Shown here one piece after another: positions 23,367 to 37,629 of a stretch of DNA of 64,000 bases. Position 1 is the first letter of the stretch; each line of letters opens with the position of its first letter. The translations under genes and the position numbers were made by a program. Under the pieces are notes generated by a model, which was not told the DNA's origin, made no database searches, and saw only the letters and a list, made by a program, of their open reading frames with translations. The stretch lies in contig JAQFVV010006551.1 in NCBI GenBank assembly GCA_028023455.1, positions 481,001 to 545,000 on the forward strand, given 5' to 3'. This stretch comes from Epiperipatus broadwayi (taxonomy: Eukaryota; Onychophora; Udeonychophora; Euonychophora; Peripatidae).

Positions 23367-26300
23367 CCAATTCTCTTATTTATCATGTGGCATATTAAAA
23401 GTATGGTATAATCTGAAATATGTGGCAATAGAAAATATACTTAATCATATGGCAGTAATTTAAGTAATAGATTATGACTATAAAATAATATTATAACAAA
23501 ATATATATTTCAGTATCATATTCTGAATAATAATTATCATTTAAATAAACTATTTTTATTTATAATGTGCAAAATATATTATATGTTCAGTTTTAAATTC
23601 TGTGGATCAAATCTTGTGGAAGTCAATAGATCAATTATAACACTGACAAAAGTTTTATAAAACAACTTTAACAAATTTATTCTATTTAACAAACCAACTT
23701 TATATAATAAATGCACAGTTTATTATAATAAAAACTAACAAATATAATACTAAAGTTAAACAAAATATATACAAAATTAAACAAAAAGAAAAGATTAGGT
23801 TACAGATTACCAATAGAAAAATCATCAATATGTAAGCCTTCATTCCGGCTTATGAACTTTTATTTAGGCATATTTATCATGTATAAATGTTCAAATTCTA
23901 TCATTTACCTTACAAAATTAGATTAGGTTTATTACCAGTTAAATGAATAAGAAAATATTATTTCTTTACTTCCAATAAATATAAAATAAGATATTTTGTA
24001 TAATATTTTAATCAATCAAAATATATTTTTAGGTTCATTCTAGGTTAATAAAATATAAAGAAACAAAAAAAAATGTTTGTTTATGTACTAAAATAATTTG
24101 TTTGGTACCACTCTAAGTTTTATTATACGTTTCATGTTCAAAAAAACATAAAATATAACAAATAAAATATATAAGAATTCATAATATACTCCACAATCCT
24201 CATTCTAATGTTTCTTGTAAAATATGCATTATTTCAAAAAAATATTATTGATTTATGAAAAATCGAAAAATATAAAAAAAAAAACATTTGAAAATATATT
24301 AGGAATAGTTATAATTCCTTTACCATTTTCATCGTCAGCATTAAACATTCAAGATTATTTGCATTTCTACTTAATTCAAAACATATCTTGCTATTTATTT
24401 TAAAAAACAATTCATCATTCTAAGTTTATTTATTATTCTACTTTCAGAATACTAAACTCCATGATGCATTACTAATGAAATTAAGATAGTGATATGATGT
24501 GTAGGATATGAAGGAATAACTAGAAGAATGACTCAACAGTATAAAGTAATTCACATGGAAAAGCACTGTGAAATATCAGGTTTGACTCAATCTAATACCC
24601 ATAGAAAATAATGTCTTGTCTCTTTAGCACTTACAGATCATCAAAAGACAAACATCTAACATTGTCCATGGAAATATCATACAATAATATAAGACTTTGT
24701 TAACTGTATCTGTACTATATCTACTTTGATGTAACATAGGTTAGTCTCCTTATTTTTTGACATACCCTAAAAATATACACATCCAAAGTTTCATTTCCTA
24801 CTCCCTTGTTTACTATCATCTAAAATTCCACATAGATTTAAACAATCCACATCATAAAATAAAGTGAATGGTTATGCTCAATAATAAACAAGCTAACATA
24901 TTGATTCATCAAACTAAGAATACTTTAAGTAATGATTTCACATACTTAAGCTTAGCCACAAATACTAATGTCTTTGATTAAAATATACTACTAATATTTA
25001 TATATTTAAAATAAATATAATATTATTTACTTAACAAAAATCATACAAAATTATGATAATTAACAAAGTTATAGTGAACTTTATTATATAAGAAATATAT
25101 ATATATTTATTTATTTATTTATAGCTTATATCATTTAATAAAAAATCTGTATGTGTTATTAATTCACATGTCCATATATCCATTCATTCTTTCAGTATAA
25201 TATGAATATTTAAATTCCAAGCAATTCTTAAAAATATACACCATATTATATTTGAAATAATTTAAGTTGCCTATGTGATTAAAATATCACATTTTGATGT
25301 CTTCTGGTCCAATTATATAATAATATAAAAAATCATAAATTCCATTCACACAGCGCTCATTATAAAATATTATACTTTAAAAAAAATATTTCCAAAGTTT
25401 TTTTTTTTTTTTAAATTGTTAAAACTATTTTAAAATTAAGATTATGGTAATCAAAATGTCTATTAGTTCAACTTATCTAATATAATCTAAAAGTAAGTTT
25501 TAATTCTAATGTTGATATTCCTCTCCTTTTTAAAAAAAAATAACTCATAAAAACTAATAATAAATTCAAAGTTACACATTTCTTCTCTTCTCAATTCTGC
25601 TAATAAATTTGGGGATGCATGGTCACTATTGACAACAATAGCAGTTCAAGAGTTTTCTTTAACTTTCTCCTCCCTGGCATGAAAAAAAAACAATAAAAAA
25701 AAAAAAGAATCCAAGTCGACTTTTGAATCTTGAAAAAATCATGAAAATTATTATCCATCCTGTTGTTAAAAGATGTTTATACAGTCTCTTTTTACATGTA
25801 TCCTCCAGGATAACAATTTATTTAATATCACTTAAAATATTTATTTCAGGTAGATAAATTCACACCCTCCATGCACATAAAAAATTCAACTTCTTCGGTG
25901 ATAGATGCATCATTCACGGTCATATTTATTAAATATGTAATTCTGGAACAAACAGATGTTTTTCCATTTAAAACTTATATTTCAATAAAGCACAATAATA
26001 TGAAAAATAAATGAATTTCGGTTTCTTTTTTTTTAATATTAAAAAGATTATTTATTCCTGATAAAAATATATTTTCTTCCATTAACCTTTTTTTTTTTCT
26101 TCTTTTAAAATATGGCAATTAAAATAGCAATTAATCATTTTAATGTTCGCTTATTTCATATAGCATTTTTTTTAGCAACTATATTTTTTTATATAATTTA
26201 CCCCTAAAATAACTTGCTTAACAAGCCCAAATATAAAATTTGTTTTATATTAAAACTGTCTCCATAATGATAATGATATAAACATTATAGAAAGAACTAT

Positions 26301-27136
26301 ATATTTTACAGTTCATCTCCAGTGTCTTTTAAAATTCACAGGTAAATTGTGTTTTCATCTTTTTCAATGATTTCTATTAATGTAATGTCTTTTAAAAGTT
26401 TTTAACTTCATGAGTACAAACATAGTTATTATATATAACATACCTCTAGATAATAATTCTATAGAATTTTGAAGTCCACCACACAAACAAATATTTAAAT
26501 TCTCATATAACATTGGCAAAAACATACTACCATAAACTCTTCAGTTTTTCATCTCTAATCCTTCCATACACAAGACTATAAGTTTTTGCTCCATAACTTA
26601 CTAATGAATTTCAATCAAGTTTCAGAATACTTTACTGATAGGAAATTTAGTGGATTTATTCACACATATTGTCGAACTAAATATTAACTTTCCTTATCCT
26701 TTTGACTTTTTTAAAAAAAATAATATTTTAAAAAAAATTAGATAATTTACTATTAAGTTTTTTCTATCTTACAAACCTATAGTAATATAACTTTAAGACA
26801 CATTAATAACAATCTCTTTCTCTCTCTTACTAATTGCACATTGTATTTATACCCATTTTTTCAAAGGATTTGATTGGACAAAATAAAGTCAGACAACAAA
26901 CTAATTTGCATATTACCCAATTAAGCAGTTTTAAAATTGAAAATAAAATAATGAGACATCTTTTAAATAAAAAATATAAATATTTAATTCACTAATTTAT
27001 TTTATAACTTTATTTAACCAAACAAAACATTTTAAAATAATACAATTTATTAATTTTTTACCACTTTATTAAAGTATAAGAAAATATTTAATTCAATGTA
27101 GCAATTTTATTCTACATTTATTAGTTTAAAATATCT
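23367..27136. other. Gene-poor AT-rich stretch
   Basis: This is nearly 3.8 kb without a frame, RNA or repeat that I can support. It contains many homopolymer runs of A or T and short (TA)n or (TTTA)n tracts (for example 25090-25123). Confidence 0.4.
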
Positions 27137-27895
27137 TTAACCTTTTAACCGCTAATTATATTATTGGTTGTATGAGGTAAAAATCAAATCTTTTAATTGG
27201 CCAACTCACAAACTGAAGACAAAGCCTATTGTTAAAACATATTCGCCTATAATATTAAATTCAACTCAGATACGTTTATAAAAAGTATATTATTAATTTT
27301 TCAGGTTATGAAGAGAACGAAAGTTCTTTCAAAAATAAATTGCTATTTATTTATTCTAAAATATTCAATTTCGGCAACATAAAAGCTATAATATAAACAA
27401 AAAGGTCGACTTTTACGTTATAGAAAAGTAAATATTTCTTTTTACTAATTCTTCAATATTTTTACAAAAATCTTCGATATTTTTCGAAAATAATTTTGTT
27501 TTTTTAGTATTCTCTCTGAAAATAATTTTAATTTCTCAAAATATACTTTTATAATACTTTAAAATCATATTCGAAATGAAAATCTCAGTGTTTTTCTTTA
27601 TTTTCTTTGATCAGGCGGTTTCTTTGTTCTTTCCAGCCAATCAGAATGTCTTTTTCGGCTGAGAGCTTGCTAAGAACCAATCACAAATAATGTTCTTTCT
27701 TTGTTTAGGTTTAAATGCATTTTTTTTTTATTTTTTACTTGTAAAATAAGTCGGAAGAGGGCACCATCTTACAGAACTTTTAAAAACCTCTTCAAAACCT
27801 ATCGAACAAATTTTTTAGCATAAGAATCGGCTGAGTTAGAGTGACGTCAGATGTCTACGAGGAGCCTCATAAAAAACAGTCTTTTGGTTAAAAAC
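27137..27895 (+). repeat. 760-bp dispersed repeat with CCAAT boxes and CRE, copy 1
   Basis: This matches 62887-63645 in the same orientation along its full length. The left edge is 'ccttttaac', and the right edge in copy 2 is 'gggttaaaa', a short inverted terminus. Two CCAATCA boxes lie exactly 40 bp apart (27637, 27677), and a perfect CRE, TGACGTCA, lies at 27842-27849. There is no coding frame. It may be a non-autonomous element that carries a promoter. Confidence 0.8.
27637..27849 (+). promoter_or_regulatory. Candidate promoter module: two CCAAT boxes plus CRE
   Basis: CCAATCA occurs at 27637-27643 and 27677-27683, and TGACGTCA at 27842-27849. NF-Y and CREB/ATF family factors bind these motifs in animals. 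Whether they are used here is inference. In copy 2 the CCAAT spacing is kept at 40 bp and the CRE is changed to TGATGTCA. Confidence 0.4.
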
Positions 27896-29070
27896 TAATT
27901 GAAATATTATTTTAAACATTTTACCATGTTCAAATGTCTCCACTTTATCAATAGTTTTAGAAAGTAATTAAAAACTTTCTTTGAATTCATGCAAGCATTA
28001 CACACATAGTGCCAGTCATGTGATCTGCTTTTCCTGACAAACATGTTGCAATTTTGAAACTCACCATTTGCAATTAATTTAAATGAATATTTAATTTTAA
28101 AAAAATAATACATCATATAAAATATTAAATATAATAATAAAATTTAAAATAGTAAATTTTAACATTTTGTATAACAATAAATAAAATTGAAACATTTGGT
28201 ATACCATAAAATATTAAGAACTTTAATAAATAATTATTAGATAGTTTTAACTTATTTTAAAGATAAATTTAGTAATTTATTCAACTATATTTAATACTAT
28301 ATTGTAAATTAATGTTTTTCAAGTACATTTAGCAGGATATTAAATATATTTCCAAGTATAACTAATATCATTTATTTTAACCATAAAATATTAAATTATT
28401 GTACTTTTATTTTACAATTTTAACTTTTAACATAGTTTTAAAATATTCTTTGACTACTTATAATTCATTTTAACAAGTTTTAAGTCTCTTTAAATATTAT
28501 TATTACAATTATAACACTTATAATTATCTTAATTTAAAATTTTTAAAGAAATTGGCTTTTCTCAGCAGATCTGGCCTAAATAAAAGGTTACAATATGTTA
28601 CAATTAATATACATTCTTATTTAATATAGACAAAAAAAACTAATATTAAATTATTAATGTATATTATAAAAAATATTGTACAATGTATAAAATAAAAGTT
28701 TAATATATAGAATAATTTTTAAACCTATATACAGTGAGAATTGCTTCAATAATTACTGATAAAATTTATTTTTTTTTAATTTTATTATTCCATTGTGTCT
28801 AAAGACGTGTAGGTGTATAATGAGAATATAAAAGTGATATTGTTGAACTTTTGTGATATAATCTGTAACAATCTGTAACAATTTTTAAAACAGTAAATAT
28901 GAGAAACAAATATGCTATATTATTAAGGGTTTAATGAAAATAATTTAGATTATTTAATAAAATATAAACATATTCATTAGATATGATAAAAATTAAACAC
29001 TACTTTATCCAAATATTGCTTGAGTATTTTCCTGAAAGTCTGTGATGATAGTGTTTTAGTTGTAATTATA
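27896..29070. other. Unassigned AT-rich DNA
   Basis: No gene or nameable repeat is seen. A frame at 27907-28116 (-) shows no recognisable domain. Confidence 0.4.
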
Positions 29071-29296
29071 TGTTGGACTATTTCCATTATCTAATATGAG
29101 CATTGAATGTCTTTAGAGAAATTTAACTTTATTTAAATATTACAAATACACTCAGCTGTTAGTATAGTATATGCAGGTTAGTGCATATACTCCCCTGTGC
29201 ACTATTACTAACAGTTGAATGTATTTGGAATATTTAAAAGTTAATTTATTCTAAAAACATTTAACACTCATATTAGATGATGGAAATAGTCCAACA
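29071..29296. mobile_element. Foldback MITE (226 bp), TA-flanked
   Basis: The terminal sequence 'tgttggactatttccat' at 29071 is inverted at 29280-29296. The arms extend inwards almost to the centre, so the element can fold into one hairpin. It is flanked by TA on both sides, consistent with a TA target duplication of the Tc1/mariner kind (inference). A left-arm copy is at 39392-39513. Confidence 0.8.
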
Positions 29297-31400
<2,104 letters not shown>

Positions 31401-32400
31401 AAAAAGAAGGAAGAAGAAAAAAGTTCATTTTCTGGCATCTAAGTAAAGTAGCACCTGCTTTTTATTCCTAAACTGCTTAAAATCTAAAACAGACAGGATA
31501 AAAAACTTACCTCTATACATCTTTCATAATCTTTACTTATTATGTAACCTTTATTCAACTCACTGTGACAATTTTCTTTCAAAATGTCTTTAAAATAAAA
31601 TTTTCTTAATGATAATTTCCAGGCTAATATGGTGACAAATGCATCACATGACCAGGTGTGTGCCACCAATATTTATAATATGGAATGACAGGGTCCAATG
31701 GTCAACCAAACTTACGTGAATGTTATTAAAAATAACACTTCAATGAACAATTGAACAATTAAAAAGTTTTAATTACTACTAAATCAGCTCCAAACTTTAG
31801 AAAAATTACTACAGTGACCTCAGAGAATTATACCTCAATTTATAATACAAAAGACCACACATCCCTGCTACAGTCTGGACTAATGATACCATAGCAGTGA
31901 TCAATGACAGATTTAATACTACAATAGTGAAATAATTATTTATGATTTTTAAAATATTTGTTCCTTCCAGTCTCTGATGTGATCAGCCACAGATTCTATT
32001 GTCTCATTGTATAAAATCCCTAGACAATGATGCAATAACACTTCATAACTTATGGAATACTACCAACTGTATCAAATTTTGTTCTCTTCACTAGTAAAAT
32101 TGTAATTAAAAATATGCAACTTTTTTCGCATGTGTTAGTGAAGCTATAATTATACATAGCAAATGATCTCAGTGCCATTAATAGAAGAGAGGCATGCTTT
32201 GCTCTCTCTAAACAATAGACTAACTAATTAAATATTCAAACTCATTTGCATATGTGTACAATAAATCACAACAGTATTCATTCACAAAGCTATGAGTATG
32301 AGATTCGAACATTAAATCTCGAAAGTGGTAAGCAGACCTATTACACATTATTTTAAGTAATAATTATAGCTTCACTAATGCATGTGAAAAAAGTCACATA
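31401..32400. other. Unassigned AT-rich DNA
   Basis: No gene is supported. A 'gcatcacatgac' site at 31637-31648 resembles the termini of the hammerhead families but is isolated. Confidence 0.35.
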
Positions 32401-33690
32401 TTTATAAATACCAACTATCACAGAGTATCCAAATCTGAGGTACATAGCTATTGAGTTTTATCAGAACATCCAAAGAGACCACTTTCAAACTCAGATTAAA
32501 ATGCTTATAAATTTTGCTTTGAATACAGTTGATCAGGAATAACACAGATGCATTACTGGAGTACTAAAGAACATTTATTTGGAGTACACCCCCAAGAATT
32601 TAAAAAAAATGATGCAGCTGTTGGCAAAGTTGCATCCTTTCAATCCATAAATTTAAAAAATATTTCTACATCCATTGTCACCAATAACTATGATTTGAAT
32701 ACAGATGACTCAGACATTGATCCTAACACAGTACCTACACAGAGCCAAAACCTAGAAACACATTGACATTATATATCCAAGTATTACAATCTCAGTATTA
32801 TTTTTGTGGCAAGTGGAGTCATCTTGAAATGCAATGCTACAAACTTCAGCCATTGTCAACAGTGCAGGCACATCTAATTGCCACTTAACAACATCAGATT
32901 CAAGGACTAACAATACCCTCCAATGTTGATTCCAATAGTCATGTTAACTCTAATTACCCATCCATCTCTTCTTCATCTCCTTAATTCTCCCTCATTTAGA
33001 TTCACTACCTTTTGATCTATTGATTAAATTAAGAGTCTCTAATACCCTCCATTTCTTTCACAGATTCAGTCTCAGACTTAGTCTGACAATCTAATCACTT
33101 ATTTCCAACCAATTCTTAAATACCTGGACCAATAACCCCTATCTGCAGCACTTAGTCTTTTGGATAACCTACAAAACACATATATCATCATTTAATAAAA
33201 CATTCATGCAAATTAAGGAATCTCTCCTTGATTCTCACACACACCTATCCCATCTCATCTCCAATAAAACAAAAAACCCTGTACTCCTAAGAAAAGCTCT
33301 CCACCACAACAAGTCAATGGTCATTGATAAGAAGTTCATGCCAGTGCTCAGTCAGCTGAACGATACACCAAACAATCCAAGTGGCATCTAATTAGCTAAC
33401 AGACAGCTGCCAACACATACATCAACAAAAACACTGTTTACAAGGACTCTGAGAAACTCGGAAATTGTATGAGCAAATTCTAAAACATTACCAATATGAA
33501 TGTAAAAATGCAATGTAATGAAACATATGTACCAACAAAACCCTATCTTATTGAAACATGTTTCCAAGGTACATGCAAACTCCAATCAAATCTGTGTTTT
33601 ACAGAGATCAAACCTCCACATACTAATTATAATCATGAAATGCCTCCTAATTGCCATATACTGTTACTCATGTAACCTCTTACTTTGAAA
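32401..33690 (+). pseudogene. Unassigned coding-like block, possibly a decayed retroelement
   Basis: The base composition (C-rich on this strand) differs from the surroundings, and broken frames run on the + strand. One is at 32548-32766 ('EHLFGVHPQEFKKNDAAVG'). Another near 32805-32880 has closely spaced cysteines and histidines ('LKCNATNFSHCQQCRH'). Frames near 33206-33391 and 33400-33680 follow. The block runs directly into a (TTA)n tract. The cysteine-rich part may be a zinc-binding motif of a retroelement ORF, but I cannot name the family. Confidence 0.3.
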
Positions 33691-33696
33691 TAAATT

Positions 33697-33813
<117 letters not shown>

Positions 33814-33917
33814 TAAACTTAAGAGCATGCTATAACTCTAAACAAGCTTTTTTTTATTATGATAAATGCTACTACAAGAGAAGGCATTCAAATCATCTTT
33901 ATCTTAGATTGTCCCCA

Positions 33918-33958
33918 TCCCCAGACCGGTTTCAACCTATGGGTCTCTTCAGTGAGGA
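33918..33958 (-). ncRNA. Type-I minimal hammerhead ribozyme (family C, intact core)
   Basis: On the - strand, stem I is TCCTCA/TGGGGA and the core is CTGAAGA. Stem II is GACC/GGTT (last pair G-U) with loop CATA. GAAA is present, stem III is the palindrome ACCGGT, and the scissile C is complementary to 33924. All invariant core bases are present. It forms a same-strand pair with the motif at 34333-34373. Confidence 0.9.
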
Positions 33959-34332
33959 GTTGGGACACTAGATTCAAAAAACCAACTCAAGCTAAGCATT
34001 TATCTAAAAGGTATTTCTCAAGAAGATCTAAACCTTTAGACATCTGCATGTATTTAAAGTCAGCTCTCCAACTGGAAAAAAATATATGGGCCTGAACTTA
34101 ATTCAGATACTCCATATATTAATATGCTTAGCCATTTAATTTAGCCAAAGCCCCAACAGCAAAATAATAATAGTAATAATAAAAAGTCAGATGTCACATG
34201 ACTTATATATAGCTTACATTTAACAATATGTAAACTTAAGAGCATGCTATAACTCTAAACAAGCTTTTTTATTATAATAAATGCTACTACAAGAGAAGGC
34301 ATTCAAATCTTCTTTATCTTAGATTGTCCCCA

Positions 34333-34373
34333 TCCCCAGACAGGTTTCAATCTATGGGTCTCTTCAGTGAGGA
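34333..34373 (-). ncRNA. Hammerhead ribozyme (family C, core intact, stem II weakened)
   Basis: Stem I is TCCTCA/TGGGGA, the core is CTGAAGA, and GAAA is intact. Stem II is reduced by a mismatch (GACC/GATT). Stem III is ACCTGT, and the scissile C is complementary to 34339. The distance to the equivalent C at 33924 is 415 nt. Activity is uncertain because of stem II. Confidence 0.85.
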
Positions 34374-34619
34374 GTCATGTGACATCTGACTTTTTATTAT
34401 TACTATTATTATTTTGCTGTTGGGGCTTTGGCTAAATTAAATGGCTAAGCCTATTAATATATGGAGTATCTGAATTAAGTTCAGGCCCATGTAATTTTTT
34501 CAGTTGGAGAGATGACTTTAAAGACATGCAGACGTCTAAAGGTTTAGATCTTCTTCTTGAGAAATACCTTTTAGATAAATGCTTAGCTTGAGTTGGTTTT
34601 TTGAATCTAGTGTCCCAAC

Positions 34620-34660
34620 TCCTCGCTGAAGAGACCCATAGGTCGAAACCGGTCTGGGGA
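34620..34660 (+). ncRNA. Type-I minimal hammerhead ribozyme (family C, intact)
   Basis: Stem I is TCCTCG (34620-34625) with TGGGGA (34655-34660). The core is CTGAAGA (34626-34632), stem II is GACC/GGTC with loop CATA, and GAAA is at 34645-34648. Stem III is ACCGGT and cleavage is predicted after C34654. All core positions and a fully paired stem II make this the best candidate for activity in family C. Confidence 0.9.
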
Positions 34661-34838
34661 TGGGACAATCTAAGATAAAGATGATTTGAATGCCTTCTCT
34701 TGTAGTAGAATTTATCATAAAAAAACTTGTTTAGAGTTATAGCATGCTTTTAAGTTTACATATTGTTAAATGCAAGCTATATATAAGTCATGTGACATCT
34801 GACTTTTTATTATTATTATTGTTATTATTGTTATTTTT

Positions 34839-36975
34839 ATTCTTCACATAAATGTCTAAAACATACATGTGAATATAACAATTATCCAAAAACTTGGGAA
34901 AAATATTTAATAATAATAATAATAAATAAATAAATTTCTTTATTTATTGCTAACTTGTAATGCTGTCTTTTAATTTCTTCTGCACTGAACTTTGCTTTTG
35001 AAACATTCCAACTCCATGATTAATTGCTGCTCTCTATTTTATTTTAACCATAGCCATATCTTCCCAATAAAAGCAATCTCTATTGCATATCTCTACTGTT
35101 GCTTTAAGATGATCTCTCTAGCTTGAAATAGTATTTCTTATTCATGAAAATTATGTTCACGTTAATTATAAAATACATTGTTAAACATCTTTCACTAGCT
35201 TTTTATATTAACTGATCAAAAAAGTGATTTTAAACAAGTAGAATTTATTAGCAGTAAAAATAATTAAGTATATAATATTTGATAGTAATATGGGAGAATT
35301 TAAAAAAATAATCAAATACATTGTCACTCTAGAAGATGTTTCAGTCCCAAAAATGATAGAGCTAAGTTATAATCCATGAACTTCAGCTTCCAGATCTGAT
35401 ATTTTCTGACTGCATTAACATGACTAAGAAAAAAGTGAAATAATGTACTTTGTAATAAATTTGGGATGAAAATAAATATGAATAAAATAAAAGTTATGAA
35501 TACAAAAGATAAAATATAATATCAGTGACATATAGCAATTAAGACTTTTCAGAAAGTGAATTAAATAAAATTATGAATTTGAAACAAAAATCTGCAATAG
35601 TTAAACTTATAAAAATGTATCTGATTCATAAAACATAGAATTAACAATATGTTTAAAAATACAGGTGTATATAAGACATAAATCTAAAATAAAACAATTA
35701 CAAAAAATAAATTTAAAATACTTTCAAAATGTGACATTAAAATGGAGACAAAACGAAATGGATTAAATAAATATAAACGTTTAGACAAGATATAAAAAAA
35801 ATTTTTTTACAACAAATATTGTTCTAATAAATCAAAAACAGAATGTGTATTAGACTTATTTATTAACAGAAATATTATATCTATAATAGAAAAGTCTATA
35901 TGTGAAAATTATAATTAAAAACAAAAAGCCTAGCTAATTTTTAAAAAAAACATAGTTACACAAGTTTTACAGTAAAATTTGAAAGTTTGTGCACACTAGA
36001 AGTGTTTTTTTTTTTTAAAATTAAAAAAAAAGGTAATAATATAATAAACACACACACATATATATAATAACAAATAATATTTTATCCTGAATACATGTAA
36101 ATTCAGGTGATAATTACAAAGTATTATTAAATAATAATTGAAGTCTAATCTAGGTGCTGATATTATTAACATTTTACTGTAAAAGAATGACTGTCTTTTA
36201 TTATACTTTTGATTTATATATATATAAAGTTATCAAAACTACAGATGGCTGATGTAGTTTTAAATAACTTTATGTAAAATCAAATCAAAATATGTACTAG
36301 AATGTAGCCGTTTCTTACTGTAAAAATTATTCAACATAGAATTTAAAAGGCAGTTCAATTATGAATTAATATTTCTTGATAATTATCATCACCCACAAAT
36401 AATTGTAATTACCTTAAAAATGTATAGCATAAAAATTATTTCAGATAATGTCTCAGTTAATAATCCACAATGATCAGACAACGAATATCTAACTATTGTT
36501 AAATGAGTAATGAAAAAGGTCCCAGGAAATGTGAGTCAATGAGTGTTCGTTTGCAGAGAATAAAGTATGATTGTAATATTATGCAACATTTCCCATTGGT
36601 GAATAGATGCTAAACACGTATAGCTTATGGATCTATATTTTATGTTTTGCTATTAAATATTATCCTTTAATGATTCATACATAATTCTATACAACTTTAC
36701 ATAAGTAATTTATTCTATATACTCTTTATATATACTACTTAGTATATTTATTTACACTAGACACATAAAGATAAACTTAAATAAATGGCAATTGTCTTAG
36801 CAAGTTAAATTAAACAGCTTTTTTAAAGTGAATAGTATGCTTTATTTTACATAACATAGATGAGACTCGATTCAAGAATCCTTAGGTCTTGAATCTGCTA
36901 CCTTATCAATGCATTATATTACTCAGAACAATGTAAATTAAAATATCACTTAACATAGAACTTGTATTAAAACAT
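34839..36975. other. Unassigned AT-rich DNA, possible LINE relic near 35.4-35.7 kb
   Basis: A short + strand stretch near 35455-35505 reads 'KFGMKINMNKIKVMNT', which resembles the reverse transcriptase segment of the RTE-like LINE, but flanking support is weak. The hairpin at about 36225-36273 ('agttatcaaaactac' with its inverse) is small. No gene is seen. Confidence 0.3.
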
Positions 36976-37136
36976 AAGGGATTTTTAGTCAAAATAAGAA
37001 TCATAGATTACATGACCTTATCTCTTAAGCTTGTAAGTTATAAACAATGAGGATTGCCAATTCCTCTACAAGCTTTGTGATAAATGCTTAGCCAGAGCTA
37101 GCACTTAAAATATCTCTGTCAGGAACCCCTCCCCTA

Positions 37137-37179
37137 ATCCCTGACCATGGTTTTGTGCTTTGGCACTCCTCAGAGAGGT
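37137..37179 (-). ncRNA. Hammerhead ribozyme, family A, G12 changed to A
   Basis: On the - strand, stem I is ACCTCT/AGGGAT (one mismatch), the core is CTGAGGA, and stem II is GTGC/GCAC. AAAA replaces GAAA, stem III is ACCATGGT, and the scissile C is complementary to 37143. It is predicted to be inactive. Confidence 0.8.
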
Positions 37180-37207
37180 GTCAGAGTAGTGTCTGAACCT
37201 ACCTGAC

Positions 37208-37250
37208 ACCTCTCTGAGGAGTGCCAAACCACGAAACCATGGTCAGGGGT
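37208..37250 (+). ncRNA. Type-I minimal hammerhead ribozyme (family A, core intact)
   Basis: Stem I is ACCTCT (37208-37213) with AGGGGT (37245-37250). The core is CTGAGGA (37214-37220). Stem II is GTGC/CCAC (three pairs and one C-C mismatch) with loop CAAA. GAAA is at 37233-37236, stem III is the palindrome ACCATGGT, and cleavage is predicted after C37244. This is the only family A copy with every invariant base. Confidence 0.88.
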
Positions 37251-37364
37251 TTGGGGAGGGGTTACTGCAGAGATATTTTAAGTGCTGGCTCTGGCTAAGC
37301 ATTTATCACAAAGCTTGTAGAGGAATTGGCAATCCTCATTGTTTATAAGGTATTTTTATCTTAA

Positions 37365-37629
37365 AATGAAGCCACATGTGCGATGGATGGTTGAAATAAT
37401 GAAGTGTGCTGGAGTACGTGGAGAAAAAAAGCTAGAGATAGTAGAAGATGCACTGAACCTGGAGATACGATTCTGCAATGGATCGATAATTGTGGAAAAT
37501 GATGCTGCTGCTGATGATGATGAATTTAAGATTATCACGATCGTAAAAAAAAGACCAAAAAAAAAAAGCACTATTGTTGAAATATATTGCTTTGATGAAT
37601 TTAAAATTATGTATATAAGTATTTTTTAA
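37365..37629 (+). pseudogene. C-terminal tail fragment of an RTE-like LINE
   Basis: The frame reads 'MKPHVRWMVEIMKCAGV' and then 'KKLEIVEDALN', similar to the tail motif of the LINE at 5735 ('PHMRWLNEIKTAGMMWRK'). It is followed by GCT/GAT-rich repeats ending near 37530. Only the tail survives; the family A element lies immediately upstream. The rest of the 96-codon frame (to 37629) is probably random. Confidence 0.5.

Larger units (their letters stand above)
33814..34838. mobile_element. Hammerhead foldback retroposon, family C (composite)
   Basis: Two left arms in direct repeat (33814-34230 and 34231-34373) face one right arm (34374-34805), forming a long inverted repeat with a duplicated left part. 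Three hammerhead motifs are present: - strand at 33918-33958 and 34333-34373, + strand at 34620-34660. The arms end with 'gtcatgtgac' and TTA-rich tails. Short internal blocks such as 'ctgaactyaattcag' and 'taaatgcttagc' are shared with families B and A respectively, so the three families are related. It is non-coding. Confidence 0.85.
36976..37358. mobile_element. Hammerhead foldback retroposon, family A copy 2, with 12-bp flanking direct repeats
   Basis: One left and one right arm (36988-37346) form an inverted repeat with little spacer. The element is flanked by 'aagggattttta' (36976-36987) and 'aaggtattttta' (37347-37358), a 12-bp duplication with one mismatch. It starts with 'gtcaaaataa' and ends with 'cctcattgttta', the same termini as copy 1. 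It carries two hammerheads, one on each strand (37137-37179 and 37208-37250), and is non-coding. Confidence 0.85.

Noticed and set aside
33860-34720. Frames of 60-78 codons in family C arms, nearly identical on both strands
   Set aside because: They arise because the arms are inverted copies. They run through the ribozyme, and no protein family fits.
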